A DNA stretch of 64,000 nt from Haladaptatus salinisoli (GCF_020614375.1 NZ_CP085327.1:2096823-2160822), one strand, 5' to 3'; positions 25,047 to 34,103 are shown, counted from the stretch's first letter. The notes: a model not told the origin generated them from the sequence alone. Translations and numbers: made by a program.

Positions 25047-25913
25047 TTACCTGCCCGTCCACTTCAACAGGAACAGCGTCCCCTCGAAGAGACCGACCAT
25101 CGTGAGCGCCACGAGGAAGGGAGCCATCCCGGTCGGGTCGGGGCTGAAGAGGAACGCGAAGCCGAGGAATCCGCCCCAGAAGTAGAGTCGGCGGTCGGCC
25201 ATCCACCGTCGCGTCGTCAGTCCCATCATGATCGCGAGCATGATGAGCAGGGGAATCTGGAAGACGACCGCGAGCACGCCCATCATCATCAGGATGAGGT
25301 TGAACGTCTTCGTCAAGCCGAACGCGATGACGACGTCCGCCTTCTGCGTGTACGAGAGGAAGTAGGTGAAGATGGCGGGCAGGATGAGGAAATACGCGAA
25401 GCTGACGCCGACGAGCGCTAGCACGAGGCTGGTCGGCACCGCCGCGAGGTAGTAGCGACGTTCGTGCGGGTACAGCCCCGGACGCATGAACAGGTACGTT
25501 TCGTAGACCAACACGGGGAGGGCGACGATGAGTCCGCCGAGGCTTGCGACCTTCAGCCTCGTCATCACCAGCGCGAGCGGGTGGTAGAGTCGGGGACGGG
25601 TGTTCGGTCCCGGCCCCGAGCTAACCGGAAGAACGGAGTTCCAGAGGAAGTTGATGACGGTGTCCGCCAGCGGCAGAACGACGACGCTCACGACGCCCGC
25701 GACGACGATGACGACCGCGAGGCGCTTTATCATCTCCTCGATGTGGTCCGCCAGCGGCATCTCCTCGTCGTCTATCGGCTGGCTCGGCCTGTCGACCGCC
25801 TGCTCGGGGTCCTCCGGCGCGTACAGGTCCTCTTCCGGCGGCTCCGGTGCCTCCTCGGAGGCCGGAGCCTTCGATAAGTTGTTCCCTGCCGCCGCCTCCG
25901 ATTCTTCGCCCAT
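25047..25913 (-). CDS. tatC1: Tat translocase subunit TatC (single-domain)
   Basis: 288-residue polytopic protein, the receptor component of the twin-arginine translocase. An acidic N-terminal tail of about 50 residues precedes MPLADHIEEMIKRL, the archaeal counterpart of the conserved TatC N-terminal segment. Six TM helices follow, including the FMRPGLYPHERRYYLA loop that corresponds to the conserved TatC F-x-x-PGL-xxxER element. It ends just after the last helix. This matches the haloarchaeal TatCo type. It is divergently transcribed from the fused tatC, with 94 bp between the two ATGs. Confidence 0.93.
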   Translation of the reverse strand: MGEESEAAAGNNLSKAPASEEAPEPPEEDLYAPEDPEQAVDRPSQPIDDEEMPLADHIEEMIKRLAVVIVVAGVVSVVVLPLADTVINFLWNSVLPVSSGPGPNTRPRLYHPLALVMTRLKVASLGGLIVALPVLVYETYLFMRPGLYPHERRYYLAAVPTSLVLALVGVSFAYFLILPAIFTYFLSYTQKADVVIAFGLTKTFNLILMMMGVLAVVFQIPLLIMLAIMMGLTTRRWMADRRLYFWGGFLGFAFLFSPDPTGMAPFLVALTMVGLFEGTLFLLKWTGR

Positions 25914-25934
25914 TCACCCGGTGCTAGGTATCGC

Positions 25935-25970
25935 GGTTATTATAGGCTTTCTTCATCTCGTGAGACGAGA
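25935..25970. promoter_or_regulatory. shared control region between the two tatC genes
   Basis: GGTTATTATAGG (25935-25946) is placed 22-33 nt from the minus-strand tatC start. TCTCGT-GAG-ACGAGA (25956-25970) is a 6-bp perfect dyad in the middle of the intergenic region and could bind a common regulator. A weaker TTGATAAC box (25974-25981) precedes the plus-strand gene. Confidence 0.5.
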
Positions 25971-26007
25971 AGATTGATAACTGGCACTCGGCTACCCTTC
26001 GCAAGGA

Positions 26008-28491
26008 ATGTCTACTTCGGGGAGCAGCGTAATCGACGAGGATACCGCTAAGACGGTCGCGACCGGGCGCGAGGCGCTCGGCTCGATGCTCTCGACCGCA
26101 CAGACGCATCTCCAGAAGGTCTTCATCGCGTTCGTCATCGGCTTCATCGCCACGTTCTGGGCGATGGCGGAAGTCGTCTGGCCGTTCCTGAAGGAGGTCA
26201 CGACCTCAGGAATGTCGGAGAGGGTGATGAGGCAGGTCGACATCGTCGCGAGGACGCCGTTCGACGTCATCCTGTTACAAGCGAAGATAGCGATGGTGGC
26301 CGGCGTCATCGTCGCCATCCCCGTCCTGCTCTACTACGCCCGCGACTCGTTCCGCCACCGAAGCTGGTACCCCGATTTCTCCGTCTCCTATTGGAAGGTC
26401 GTCCCGCTGGTCGTTCTCGCCGTCGCGCTGTTCGTCGGCGGTCTCTCCTACGGCTACTCGCTTTTCTTCCCGATAATGTTCGAGTTCCTCGCCAACAACG
26501 CGACCAGCGCGGGGTTCAGTCCGAAGTACGGCATCGTCGAGTGGACGGAGTTCGTGCTCGTCCTCACGCTCTCGTTCGGACTCGCCGCCGAGATGCCCCT
26601 CATCATGAGCGCGCTCGGCTACACCGGAATCGTTCCCTACGAGACGTTCCGCGACAAGTGGCGGTACGCCGTCGTCGGCATCTTCACCTTCGGCGCGTTC
26701 TTCTCGCCCCCCGACCCGTTCACGCAGATAATGTGGGCCGCGCCGCTGCTCGTCCTGTACGCTTTCAGCCTCTACCTGACGAAAATCGTCGTCACCGTCC
26801 GCCGCGGAAGCAGCGAGGTGAGCCTCCGAAAGACGATGCGGGCGAAGTGGAACTACATCCTCGGCATCGCGCTCGTCGCGGCCGGCGGCGCGTACCTGTT
26901 CATCTCGCGCGGCGGCGGCGCGTACGTCGAGGAACGGTTGCTTCCGATGTTTCCCGCGAAGTACCGCCCCGTGAACGACATCCCGCCCGTCGAGCAGTTG
27001 TTCGGGGTTCCGCGAGAGACGGCGATTCTCGTCGCCGCGGCGGGGTTCGCGCTGCTCGCGCTCGTCGTCGCCCTCCTCTACTACCTGTTCGCCTCGCTCG
27101 AAGCGGGTGCGACCGCGGAGCGGGCCGGAGCGCCCTCCGCCATCGACGTCGACGGACTCGACGCGGCGGGCGTGCGCGCGGCGCCGCCGGAACTGTTCGA
27201 GGGGATGAGCGAGGGCGAGTCGCTCGACTACGCCCGCGCCGCGATGGAGAACGACCAACCGGAGAAGGCGCAGGCCATCTTCGACCGCTGGGACGAGGTT
27301 CACGAGGAAGAAGAGGAGGACGAACCCGAAGTCCGCGAAGCCGAGGGCGCGCCGCTGGCGGAAGACGTCGCTAACCAGCCCCGGTCGAGCGAGGGCGAGG
27401 ACGGCAACGTCTTCCAGAGCACCGCCGCGGGCATGGCGAACGCCTTCACGGAAGACGAGACGACCGAGGACGACATCGGCGGCTACTACTACGACATCGC
27501 GTTCATCTTCCGCAGTCTCACGTCGAAGATGTTCCGCATCGTCGGCGTCTTCATGCTCGTCCTCGCCGGCGTGTTCGTGGCGCTGTACAGAGGCGGGATG
27601 AAGACCATCAACGAGGACTTCACGCGACGCGTTCCGCAGCAGATCGTCAGGGACGGCGACCTGCTCAACATCGTCACGCTCCACCCCGTCGAGGCGCTCA
27701 TCTTCGAGGTGAAGGTCAGCACCCTCCTCGCCGCCGTCTCGGTGCTCCCGATGGTGCTCTACTACGGGTGGCCGGCGATGAAAGAGCGCAACCTCGTCAG
27801 GGGGAACCGCAACATCTTCTTCCTGTGGGGCGGCGTGCTCGTCGGCGGTCTCCTCGTCGGAAGCGCCATCGGCTACGGTCTCGTCGCGCCGCGCATCATC
27901 TCGTGGCTCGTCACCGACGCGCACCAGGCGAACATGGTCATCTACTACCGAGTGAAGAGCTTCTTCTGGCTCGTCTTCTTCACCACGGTCGGCGTCGGAT
28001 TGCTCGCGGACGTCCCCCTCACGATGCTCCTGTTCCACTCGGGCGGCATCCTCCCTTACGACACGATGCGCGAACGCTGGCGCGTCTTCGTCGTGGGCAC
28101 GTTCGCCGTCGCGGGACTGGTGACGCCGGACAGCCTCTACACGATGTTCCTCGTCGCCATCCCCGTCTCGCTCGCCTACGGCCTCGGGCTGGCGACGCTC
28201 GGCTCCAGTCGGCTCGTCCGGGCGAAGGGCATCCAACTCGTTGGCATCGTCATCGTCGGCTTCCTCGCGACCTACGCGACGCTCCTCCTCGGCGGTGACG
28301 TGTGGCTGACCAACGAGATTCTGCCGATGCTCCCGGCCGCGATACGACCCGAGTCGCTGCTGGCCGACGGACTGCTCGGCCGTCCCCGCACGACGGCGAT
28401 GATCCTGGTTGCCGCGACGGTCGGGGCGCTCTCCTTTTTCGTCGGCCTGCTAGCGTACGGGGTGCGCGGTCACCGGGCGCGACGCCGCTGA
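26008..28491 (+). CDS. tatC2: fused double-domain TatC translocase (TatCt)
   Basis: 827-residue haloarchaea-specific protein in which two complete TatC domains are joined. Domain 1 spans about residues 30-270 and domain 2 about 500-740; each has six TM helices, and two more helices link or follow them (near 285-305, 335-355, 735-750, 790-815). The middle acidic linker (about 390-490) is cytoplasmic-like. Haloferax carries the same TatCt, which is essential there, reflecting heavy Tat use for folded proteins in high salt. No TatA gene is adjacent. Confidence 0.95.
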   Translation: MSTSGSSVIDEDTAKTVATGREALGSMLSTAQTHLQKVFIAFVIGFIATFWAMAEVVWPFLKEVTTSGMSERVMRQVDIVARTPFDVILLQAKIAMVAGVIVAIPVLLYYARDSFRHRSWYPDFSVSYWKVVPLVVLAVALFVGGLSYGYSLFFPIMFEFLANNATSAGFSPKYGIVEWTEFVLVLTLSFGLAAEMPLIMSALGYTGIVPYETFRDKWRYAVVGIFTFGAFFSPPDPFTQIMWAAPLLVLYAFSLYLTKIVVTVRRGSSEVSLRKTMRAKWNYILGIALVAAGGAYLFISRGGGAYVEERLLPMFPAKYRPVNDIPPVEQLFGVPRETAILVAAAGFALLALVVALLYYLFASLEAGATAERAGAPSAIDVDGLDAAGVRAAPPELFEGMSEGESLDYARAAMENDQPEKAQAIFDRWDEVHEEEEEDEPEVREAEGAPLAEDVANQPRSSEGEDGNVFQSTAAGMANAFTEDETTEDDIGGYYYDIAFIFRSLTSKMFRIVGVFMLVLAGVFVALYRGGMKTINEDFTRRVPQQIVRDGDLLNIVTLHPVEALIFEVKVSTLLAAVSVLPMVLYYGWPAMKERNLVRGNRNIFFLWGGVLVGGLLVGSAIGYGLVAPRIISWLVTDAHQANMVIYYRVKSFFWLVFFTTVGVGLLADVPLTMLLFHSGGILPYDTMRERWRVFVVGTFAVAGLVTPDSLYTMFLVAIPVSLAYGLGLATLGSSRLVRAKGIQLVGIVIVGFLATYATLLLGGDVWLTNEILPMLPAAIRPESLLADGLLGRPRTTAMILVAATVGALSFFVGLLAYGVRGHRARRR

Positions 28492-28517
28492 CACCGCTCC
28501 CGTTCAGCCCGAACGAC

Positions 28518-28528
28518 TTATTATATTC
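28518..28528 (+). promoter_or_regulatory. TATA box of the RHH-transporter operon
   Basis: CTTATTATATT lies 19-29 nt upstream of the RHH gene's ATG, with no Shine-Dalgarno site, fitting a leaderless mRNA covering both overlapping genes. Confidence 0.55.
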
Positions 28529-28546
28529 TTGCGATAATCTCCGGGT

Positions 28547-28720
28547 ATGAGCAAGATAAGCGTCGAAGTTCCTGACGAACTGCTCGCGGATCTGGACGAG
28601 CACGTCGGCGACGACGGCAAGTTCGTCAACCGAAGCGAGGCGATTCGAGCCTCCGTCCGAAAGATGCTCGACCTGCTGGACGAGATAGACGAGCGTCACG
28701 GGAGACTCGAAGATGACTAG
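28547..28720 (+). CDS. ribbon-helix-helix (CopG-like) regulator
   Basis: 57-residue DNA-binding protein. The N-terminal beta strand KISVEVPDELLADLDEHV and the helix-turn-helix FVNRSEAIRASVRKML are textbook RHH; it acts as a dimer inserting the strand into the major groove. A short acidic tail follows. The stop overlaps the transporter start by 8 nt (ATGACTAG), so it is cotranscribed and probably regulates that gene, its own promoter, or both. The co-effector is unknown; it is too small to have a ligand domain. Confidence 0.88.
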   Translation: MSKISVEVPDELLADLDEHVGDDGKFVNRSEAIRASVRKMLDLLDEIDERHGRLEDD

Positions 28721-29438
28721 CGAGCGCCGACCGCGGGCGCTCACCACCGGCCAACTCGAAATCGCGGCCCTGTTCGTCACGGCGCTCGTGACGGCCCAAC
28801 TCACCGCGGCCAAGGTGTTGGAGTTCACCATCCCGTTCTCCCTTCCCGTCACCGGAAACGCGTTGGTCCTTCCGGGGGCGGCGCTGGCCTACGCGCTCAC
28901 CTTCTTCGCGTCGGACTGCTACGCCGAGTTGTTCGGCAAGCGGGCGGCCCAGCGACTCGTGAACGTCGCGTTCGTCATGAACTTCGTCATGCTGGCGCTG
29001 GTGTGGTCGACCATCGCGGCGCCCGCCGCCCGATCCAGCGTCGACCCGGCGCAGTTCCGCACCGTCCTCGGGGCGAGCACGAACATCGTCGTCGGAAGCC
29101 TGCTCGCGTACCTCGTGAGCCAGAACTGGGACGTCATCGCGTTCCACAAGATACGCGAACTCACCGACGGCGCACATCTCTGGGCGCGGAACATCGGTTC
29201 GACGGCGAGCAGTCAGGCCATCGACACGGTCATCTTCGTCGGCGTGGCCTTCTTCGTCATGCCGCAGTACGTCGGAATCGGGCCGAAGCTCCCCGCGGAC
29301 ATCATCCTCTCGCTCGTCGTCGGCCAGTACATCCTGAAACTGCTCATCGCCGTCCTCGACACGCCGCTCGTCTACGCCGTGGTGGGCTACCTGCGCTCGC
29401 GCGACTACGCGCCGGCGCATCCGAGCACGGCGGACTGA
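28713..29438 (+). CDS. YhhQ/VUT-family queuosine-precursor-type transporter
   Basis: 241-residue membrane protein with six or seven TM helices. The YhhQ pattern is present: NALVLPGAALAYALTFFASDCYAELFGKRAAQRLV and later ARNIGSTASSQAIDTVIFVG, where the Ser/Gln/Asp cluster lines the substrate path. In bacteria YhhQ imports preQ0/preQ1. Archaea make archaeosine from preQ0 rather than queuosine, so import of preQ0 or a related 7-deazapurine is a fair inference. The preceding RHH gene overlaps its start. Confidence 0.88.
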   Translation: MTSERRPRALTTGQLEIAALFVTALVTAQLTAAKVLEFTIPFSLPVTGNALVLPGAALAYALTFFASDCYAELFGKRAAQRLVNVAFVMNFVMLALVWSTIAAPAARSSVDPAQFRTVLGASTNIVVGSLLAYLVSQNWDVIAFHKIRELTDGAHLWARNIGSTASSQAIDTVIFVGVAFFVMPQYVGIGPKLPADIILSLVVGQYILKLLIAVLDTPLVYAVVGYLRSRDYAPAHPSTAD

Positions 29439-29546
29439 GACGGAACGCGGCCGACGCCCGCGTTCGAGGTTCGATATCGAACGTCGACGATTCGTCCGTT
29501 TCTCCGGTCTAGCCCGCGATGCGGTGCACGCCGAACGCGGGTATCT

Positions 29547-29765
29547 TCAGTACTGCGCTCGGGTCGGACGGCCCCCGCGACCGGTTCGTCCGATGATGAA
29601 GTAGAGCAGTAACCCCAGTAATCCGCCGAAGAACACGACGAGCGCCCAGAGGACGGGGCTGTGCGGACTGTTTTTCTGCGCGTCGCTGTACACCCAGAAC
29701 GGGAGGATGATCGCCAGAGCGAAAAACAACAGGGCGAACAGGAGGAGTAATCCTTCTCCGGCCAT
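29547..29765 (-). CDS. small membrane protein, PLDc_N-like
   Basis: 72-residue protein with two TM helices (about 4-27 and 38-60) and the sequence FWVYSDAQKNSPHSPVLWALVVFFGGLLGLLLYFIIGR, which resembles the PLDc_N (phospholipase D-nuclease N-terminal) membrane module found alone in many prokaryotes. A basic C-terminal tail (RTGRGGRPTRAQY) should stay in the cytoplasm. Function unknown; it may be a membrane anchor or structural protein. Confidence 0.75.
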   Translation of the reverse strand: MAGEGLLLLFALLFFALAIILPFWVYSDAQKNSPHSPVLWALVVFFGGLLGLLLYFIIGRTGRGGRPTRAQY

Positions 29766-29825
29766 ACGCCGAAACTAGTTAGCTCAGATAAGTGCTTTCT
29801 GTTATCTGTCGGGTGCCTGACGGTT

Positions 29826-30584
29826 TCAGTCCACTCGCCGCGCGAACCCGAACCGCGGCTTCACCGCTTCGACGCGAATCTCGACCGTCTCGCCTTCCTC
29901 GGCGTTCGGAACGAACAGCGTGTACTCGTCGACCTTCGCCACGCCGTCGCCCTCGCTTCCCACGCCCTCGATGGTCACTTCGAGGGTGTCGCCGGCCCGG
30001 ACGGGGGCGGTGAGGCGGTTCCGGGCGACGAGATACACCTCGGAGGACTCGTCGCGCGAGGCGTCCGGACTCACGGTTCTGACGTACTCGAACTCGCGGT
30101 CGATGTCCTCGCGCAGGTCGTCCAGGTCCGGCCCTTGGAACACCTTCACGACGAGGTCGCCGCCGGAGTCGAGCACGTCGAGCGCCGTCTCGAACGCCTG
30201 TCGAGCGAGGTGGACGGAGCGGGCGTGGTCGAGGCTGTACTCGCCGGTCATGTTCGGGGCCATGTCCGAGAGCACCACGTCGGCGGTGCCGGCGACGTCG
30301 CGGACTCTCTCGCGGGTCTCGTCTTCCGTCATGTCGCCCCGGATGGTTTCGACGCCGTCCAAGTCGTCGATTCGCTGGAGGTCGACGCCGACGACGGTGC
30401 CCGACTCGCCGACCTTCTCGGCGGCGACCTGCAACCATCCGCCGGGGGCAGCCCCGAGGTCGACGACCGTCTCGCCCTCGTGGAGGACGTGGGCGGTCTC
30501 GTCCAACTGCTTGAGTTTGTAGGCCGCTCGGGAGCGATAGCCCTCCTGTTTCGACTTGTTGTAGTAGTGGTCTCTTCCGGTCAT
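29826..30584 (-). CDS. rlmE: 23S rRNA 2'-O-methyltransferase RlmE with TRAM domain
   Basis: 252-residue FtsJ/RrmJ enzyme that methylates the 2'-hydroxyl of the 23S rRNA A-loop uridine (U2552 in E. coli). Residues 6-190 form the methyltransferase: YYNKSKQEGYRSRAAYKL, SAM motif DLGAAPGGW (42-50), DMAPNMTG and VVKVFQG, giving the K-D-K-E tetrad. The C-terminal 60 residues (GDTLEVTIEGVGSEGDGVAKV...GETVEIRVEAV) are a TRAM RNA-binding domain, the archaeal arrangement. Standard length. Confidence 0.95.
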   Translation of the reverse strand: MTGRDHYYNKSKQEGYRSRAAYKLKQLDETAHVLHEGETVVDLGAAPGGWLQVAAEKVGESGTVVGVDLQRIDDLDGVETIRGDMTEDETRERVRDVAGTADVVLSDMAPNMTGEYSLDHARSVHLARQAFETALDVLDSGGDLVVKVFQGPDLDDLREDIDREFEYVRTVSPDASRDESSEVYLVARNRLTAPVRAGDTLEVTIEGVGSEGDGVAKVDEYTLFVPNAEEGETVEIRVEAVKPRFGFARRVD

Positions 30585-30704
30585 TGTTCGAAGTACTGTA
30601 CAGACCCGTTTACGGGCTTCGACTCCGTGGCGGGTCGCCGTGAACGGACGCGGGCGTGGTCGTCGTCGAGTCGAAAACGATCGGTGCCGGCGAAGAATCG
30701 CCCG

Positions 30705-30854
30705 TCAGCGGTGCTCGCACTCGTCCTGATGCCGAACGAGGTCGGATTTGTTCTTCCCGCCGACGAAGACCTTCTTCTTGCAGTACTCACAGATTCCCCA
30801 ACGAGGATCGTCTTCGTCGAGCGTGTACCCTTCTGGCCGCCACTCCTGCGACAT
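30705..30854 (-). CDS. small zinc-finger protein
   Basis: 49-residue protein: C22-x2-C25 (GICEYCKKK) then H42 and C46 with H48 (RHQDECEH), a complete single zinc site in a tiny acidic protein. The N-terminal part EWRPEGYTLDEDDPRWG is typical of haloarchaeal micro-proteins with a C2-type finger. A CCTAAAAC stretch (30877-30884) about 27 nt upstream on its strand supports the ATG and a leaderless mRNA. Such proteins are often regulatory or adaptor proteins; the role here is unknown. Confidence 0.75.
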   Translation of the reverse strand: MSQEWRPEGYTLDEDDPRWGICEYCKKKVFVGGKNKSDLVRHQDECEHR

Positions 30855-31010
30855 ACTCGTTCAGATAACCTTCATCCCTAAAACGTTTATCAAAAATCTG
30901 TTCGATGCCTGGTGTAATAATCCGGGTGATCCGGAGCGTTTACGTGTTTTATTTTACATGTTTTACTATGTGTTTCTCGCACGCACACGCCGCGCGCGCG
31001 AACGGGTGAC

Positions 31011-31017
31011 TTTTTAT
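31011..31017 (+). promoter_or_regulatory. TATA box of pcn
   Basis: TTTTTAT lies 27-33 nt before the PCNA start codon. Upstream (30970-31000) is a CG/CA-alternating tract (ACGCACACGCCGCGCGCGCG), unusual for this otherwise AT-rich intergenic region. Confidence 0.55.
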
Positions 31018-31043
31018 GCCGCGGTTTCGTAGCCATCGTCAAC

Positions 31044-31787
31044 ATGTTCAAGGCTATCGTGAGCGCAGAAACGCTCCGGACGACGATTGATTCCGTGGGC
31101 GTGCTGGTGGACGAATGTAAGATCCACCTCGACGAGGATGGCCTCGCTATCAAGGCGGTCGACCCCGCGAACGTCGGCATGGTCGACCTCCAACTCGACG
31201 CCGAGGCGTTCGAATCCTACGAGGCCGACGGGGGCGTCATCGGCGTCAACTTGGACCGTCTCGAGAGCATCGCGGGGATGGCGAGCTCCGGCCAGCTCGT
31301 GGAGATGGAACTCGACGAGGAGACCCGCAAACTCCACATCCAGATCGAGGGGCTGGAGTACACGCTCGCGCTCATCGACCCCGACTCCATCCGGCAGGAA
31401 CCCGACATCCCCGACCTCGACCTCCCGGCGGTCATCGTCGTCGAAGGATCCGACATCGACCGCGCGGTCAAGGCCGCAGATATGGTCTCCGACCACATCG
31501 CGCTCGGCGTGGACGAGAACGAGGAAGTGTTCTACGTCGAAGCAGAGGGCGACACCGACAACGTCGACCTCAAACTCGACACCGACGACCTCATCGACCT
31601 CACCGTCGGCCCCGCTCACTCCCTGTTCAGTCTCGACTATCTGAAGGATATGAACAAAGCGCTCCCGAACAACGGCGAAGTCACCATCGACCTCGGCGAG
31701 GAGTTCCCGGTGAAGGTTCACTTCGAAATCGCGGAGGGCATGGGACAGGTCACGTACATGCTCGCGCCGCGCATCCAGAGCGATTGA
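31044..31787 (+). CDS. pcn: DNA polymerase sliding clamp PCNA
   Basis: 247-residue clamp that encircles DNA and tethers polymerase, ligase and nucleases. It has the two-domain clamp fold: N-terminal [23 protein letters not shown], the interdomain loop ending [12 protein letters not shown], and the closing [21 protein letters not shown]. It is strongly acidic, as in Haloferax PCNA. Full length, so probably the only copy, and it forms a homotrimer. It lies beside priL, with one gene between, a replication cluster seen in other haloarchaea. Confidence 0.97.
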   Translation: MFKAIVSAETLRTTIDSVGVLVDECKIHLDEDGLAIKAVDPANVGMVDLQLDAEAFESYEADGGVIGVNLDRLESIAGMASSGQLVEMELDEETRKLHIQIEGLEYTLALIDPDSIRQEPDIPDLDLPAVIVVEGSDIDRAVKAADMVSDHIALGVDENEEVFYVEAEGDTDNVDLKLDTDDLIDLTVGPAHSLFSLDYLKDMNKALPNNGEVTIDLGEEFPVKVHFEIAEGMGQVTYMLAPRIQSD

Positions 31788-31801
31788 GCGTCCCCGTTTA
31801 G

Positions 31802-32389
31802 CTACAGATTTCGGTCGATGACGGCCTTCGCGGCCTCCGCCTTCTCCTTCCAGCCGTACCCCGCATCGTAGACGTGGCGCTTGTTCTCGACCAGTTCCTC
31901 GGGCGTCGATTCCTCGAACCCGCCCCTGGCCCACGTCCCGCTGTCGTGGAGCCACTCGACGACGTTCTCGCGCGTCTCCGGCCACGACAGGCCGACCATC
32001 TCGTACCACGCGATCATGGCGAAGACGGCGTTGTCGTGACACCCCGGCACGCTTCCCTTCTCGTATAACGTCTGCATCGGTTCGAACGTCGGCTCCGACA
32101 CCGTCTCCCGGAACTCGTCGGCGGTGAGCAGTCGGAGCGCGCCGTCGCTCTCGACCACTCGCTTCTCGTGGCGGAGGCGGTCGAGCGCGGCTGCGCGGAG
32201 GGCGTCCCAGCGTCCGTGAGCCGACTCACGGAGTTCCTCCTCGGTGCGCGAGTCGGTGGAGAGCGCCGCGACGATGTCCGTGTACGCTTTCTCGATGTCC
32301 GTCCACGGCTCTCCGTCGAACTGACAGTCGGGTCCGTGGAGGTTCGTCGTGGTTCGGCAGTCCGGACACGGATACGCGAAACGTGGCAC
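31802..32389 (-). CDS. conserved haloarchaeal protein with N-terminal Cys cluster
   Basis: 195-residue acidic protein I do not recognise. The first 25 residues hold three cysteines (YPCPDCRTTTNLHGPDCQF), suggesting a small zinc site. Residues 30-100 look like a winged-helix-type region (DIVAALSTDSRTEEELRESAHGRWDALRAAALDRL), and the C-terminal half has GCHDNAVFAMIAWYEMVGLSWPET and ARGGFEESTPEELVENKRHVY. It stands tail to tail with pcn and divergent from priL, a position conserved in several haloarchaea as I recall, so a replication or repair link is possible. Confidence 0.7.
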   Translation of the reverse strand: MPRFAYPCPDCRTTTNLHGPDCQFDGEPWTDIEKAYTDIVAALSTDSRTEEELRESAHGRWDALRAAALDRLRHEKRVVESDGALRLLTADEFRETVSEPTFEPMQTLYEKGSVPGCHDNAVFAMIAWYEMVGLSWPETRENVVEWLHDSGTWARGGFEESTPEELVENKRHVYDAGYGWKEKAEAAKAVIDRNL

Positions 32390-32533
32390 GAAACCGGCTT
32401 CTCGCGCCGCGGTAATAGGTGATTGGATTCGACGGTCGAGGGGAAACGCCGCGTTTCTTCGTCCGTGAATCGGGAAATCTCACGTTACTCCGCGACCGTC
32501 GCGTTTATCGGGCGTCGGCGGGAAGGGCGAATC

Positions 32534-33616
32534 ATGGACTCGCTTCACGCCCGATACCCGTTCCTCGCGTCGGCCCGCGAGGCGGTTCGGGACGCGAACG
32601 TCGACCTCGCCGAAATCGTCGCCGGTGAGGGCGACCGCCACCCCGCGGTCGAGCGCGGCGTGGAGCGCGTGCGCCGGGCGCTGCTGGACGGAACGGCCCG
32701 ACCGCCGGAGGACGGGCGGCGGTGGGGAACCGCCGCCGAGGTGCTTTCGTACCCCATCGCGCGGATGTTGGTGTCGCTGCTCGACGCGCCGGGAGCGGTC
32801 GAGAAGTACGCGAGCGCCGAGGCGGCCACGGCCTACGAGCGGTTCACCGAGGACTTCGAGGCCGCCGCCGGCGATTTGAAGAGCACCCGCGGCGCGTCGC
32901 TCACGCTCGATACCTTGCTCTCCGACTTCGATCTCTCCGAGTCGGTCGTGGAGCGCGACGATTTCGGCGTCGCGGTCGGCACCTACCTCTCGCTCGTCGA
33001 GGGCGTCGACGGCGACGACTGGCGACTCGTCACGCGCCGACTCTCGGACGGCGTCGTCGCCGTCTCGGAGGCGGAGCTACACGAACTGCTCCGGACGGCG
33101 GTGGAGGCGCGCGTCGCCGCCGACCTCCCGCTGTCCGTGCCGGAGGAGATCGCCGACGCGCTCGACGAGGAGGTGGCGGAACTCGAGTCGTCGTTCACGG
33201 ACGCCGATTTCTCGCACGACATCGACACCCTCGCGCCCGGTCTGTTTCCGCCCTGCATGAAGCATCTGCTCTCGCAGGTGCGGGACGGCGAGGCGCTCGC
33301 CGACCACTCCGAGTTCGCACTGACCGCCTTCCTCACGAGCATCGGTCTCGACGCGGGCGAGATTCTGGCGCTCTGCGAAGTTCGAACCGCGTCGCGGGCG
33401 GACCGCCTGCGCTACCGAGTCGAGCGACTGCGCGACGAGCGAACCGCCCAGTACGCGCCGCCGAGTTGCGCGTCGCTACAGGCCTACGGCGACTGCGTGG
33501 AACCGGACGAGCGCTGCGAGACGATACGACATCCGCTCGCGTACTACGAGAAGGCGCTGGACGAAACGGGAACCGTGACCGACTGGCGCGACAGGGAAGA
33601 TACCAGATTGGCGTGA
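32534..33616 (+). CDS. priL: DNA primase large subunit PriL
   Basis: 360-residue subunit that with PriS forms the RNA-primer synthase. The C-terminal Fe-S domain has four candidate ligands C241 (FPPCMKHLL), C312 (PPSCASL), C321 (YGDCVEP) and C328 (ERCETIRHPL), matching the PriL-CTD 4Fe-4S site; C281 is an extra cysteine. The N-terminal 200 residues are helical and give the interaction with PriS, whose gene is not in the window. The ATG of MDSLHARYPF is the family start, and CGTTTATCG lies about 25 nt upstream. Confidence 0.93.
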   Translation: MDSLHARYPFLASAREAVRDANVDLAEIVAGEGDRHPAVERGVERVRRALLDGTARPPEDGRRWGTAAEVLSYPIARMLVSLLDAPGAVEKYASAEAATAYERFTEDFEAAAGDLKSTRGASLTLDTLLSDFDLSESVVERDDFGVAVGTYLSLVEGVDGDDWRLVTRRLSDGVVAVSEAELHELLRTAVEARVAADLPLSVPEEIADALDEEVAELESSFTDADFSHDIDTLAPGLFPPCMKHLLSQVRDGEALADHSEFALTAFLTSIGLDAGEILALCEVRTASRADRLRYRVERLRDERTAQYAPPSCASLQAYGDCVEPDERCETIRHPLAYYEKALDETGTVTDWRDREDTRLA

Positions 33617-33634
33617 CCGCGTCGCTCGAACGGC

Positions 33635-33838
33635 TCAGTGCTGGTGCGCCAGCCAGAAGCCGACGCCGGTCATGAGCAAGACGAATCCGACGATGACGCC
33701 GACGAGCGCGAGCGCTCCCTGCGACGTGAGGCCGCCGCTGTCGAACTGGGTGCCGACGAAGAGAGTGGCTACGATGAACAGTCCGACCGACGCGACGGAG
33801 ACGACGATGTCGCGGAGCGTCTCGCCCTCGATATTCAT
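33635..33838 (-). CDS. small two-helix membrane protein
   Basis: 67-residue haloarchaeal membrane protein starting MNIEGETLRDIVVSVASVGLF, with two TM helices (about 11-30 and 41-62) separated by TQFDSGGLTSQGA and a short charged end (WLAHQH). The ATG inside the open frame is chosen since this start is typical for the protein type; two upstream starts (MGPRE and a TTG) add only 8-9 residues. It lies tail to tail with priL. Function unknown. Confidence 0.7.
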   Translation of the reverse strand: MNIEGETLRDIVVSVASVGLFIVATLFVGTQFDSGGLTSQGALALVGVIVGFVLLMTGVGFWLAHQH

Positions 33839-34103
33839 GTCCGGGGTTTCCCGCGGTCCCATCAAAAGTTCTCCGTTTCGAACGCGGACGGGCGAGGACG
33901 GGAGAGGGCGTCCGAGGAAATCCGGCGTTGCGGCGTCGGTCTCGATTTCAACGAGCCGTTACCCCCGAATCGGCCGCGAAATCGCCCCGAACTCGCGGGA
34001 GCGGGTGAAAGCTTTAGGGTCGTCGAGCACCTACTAATGATACGCAGAAACGCCGCTGATACGTAGTTCCCCGCCGATTTTCGCCGTTTGCGTTTCGCGC
34101 AAC

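Noticed and set aside
26275..28236. 653-codon minus-strand frame opposite the fused tatC
   Set aside because: Pure complement of the long TatC coding region; composition typical of antisense to membrane helices in GC-rich DNA.
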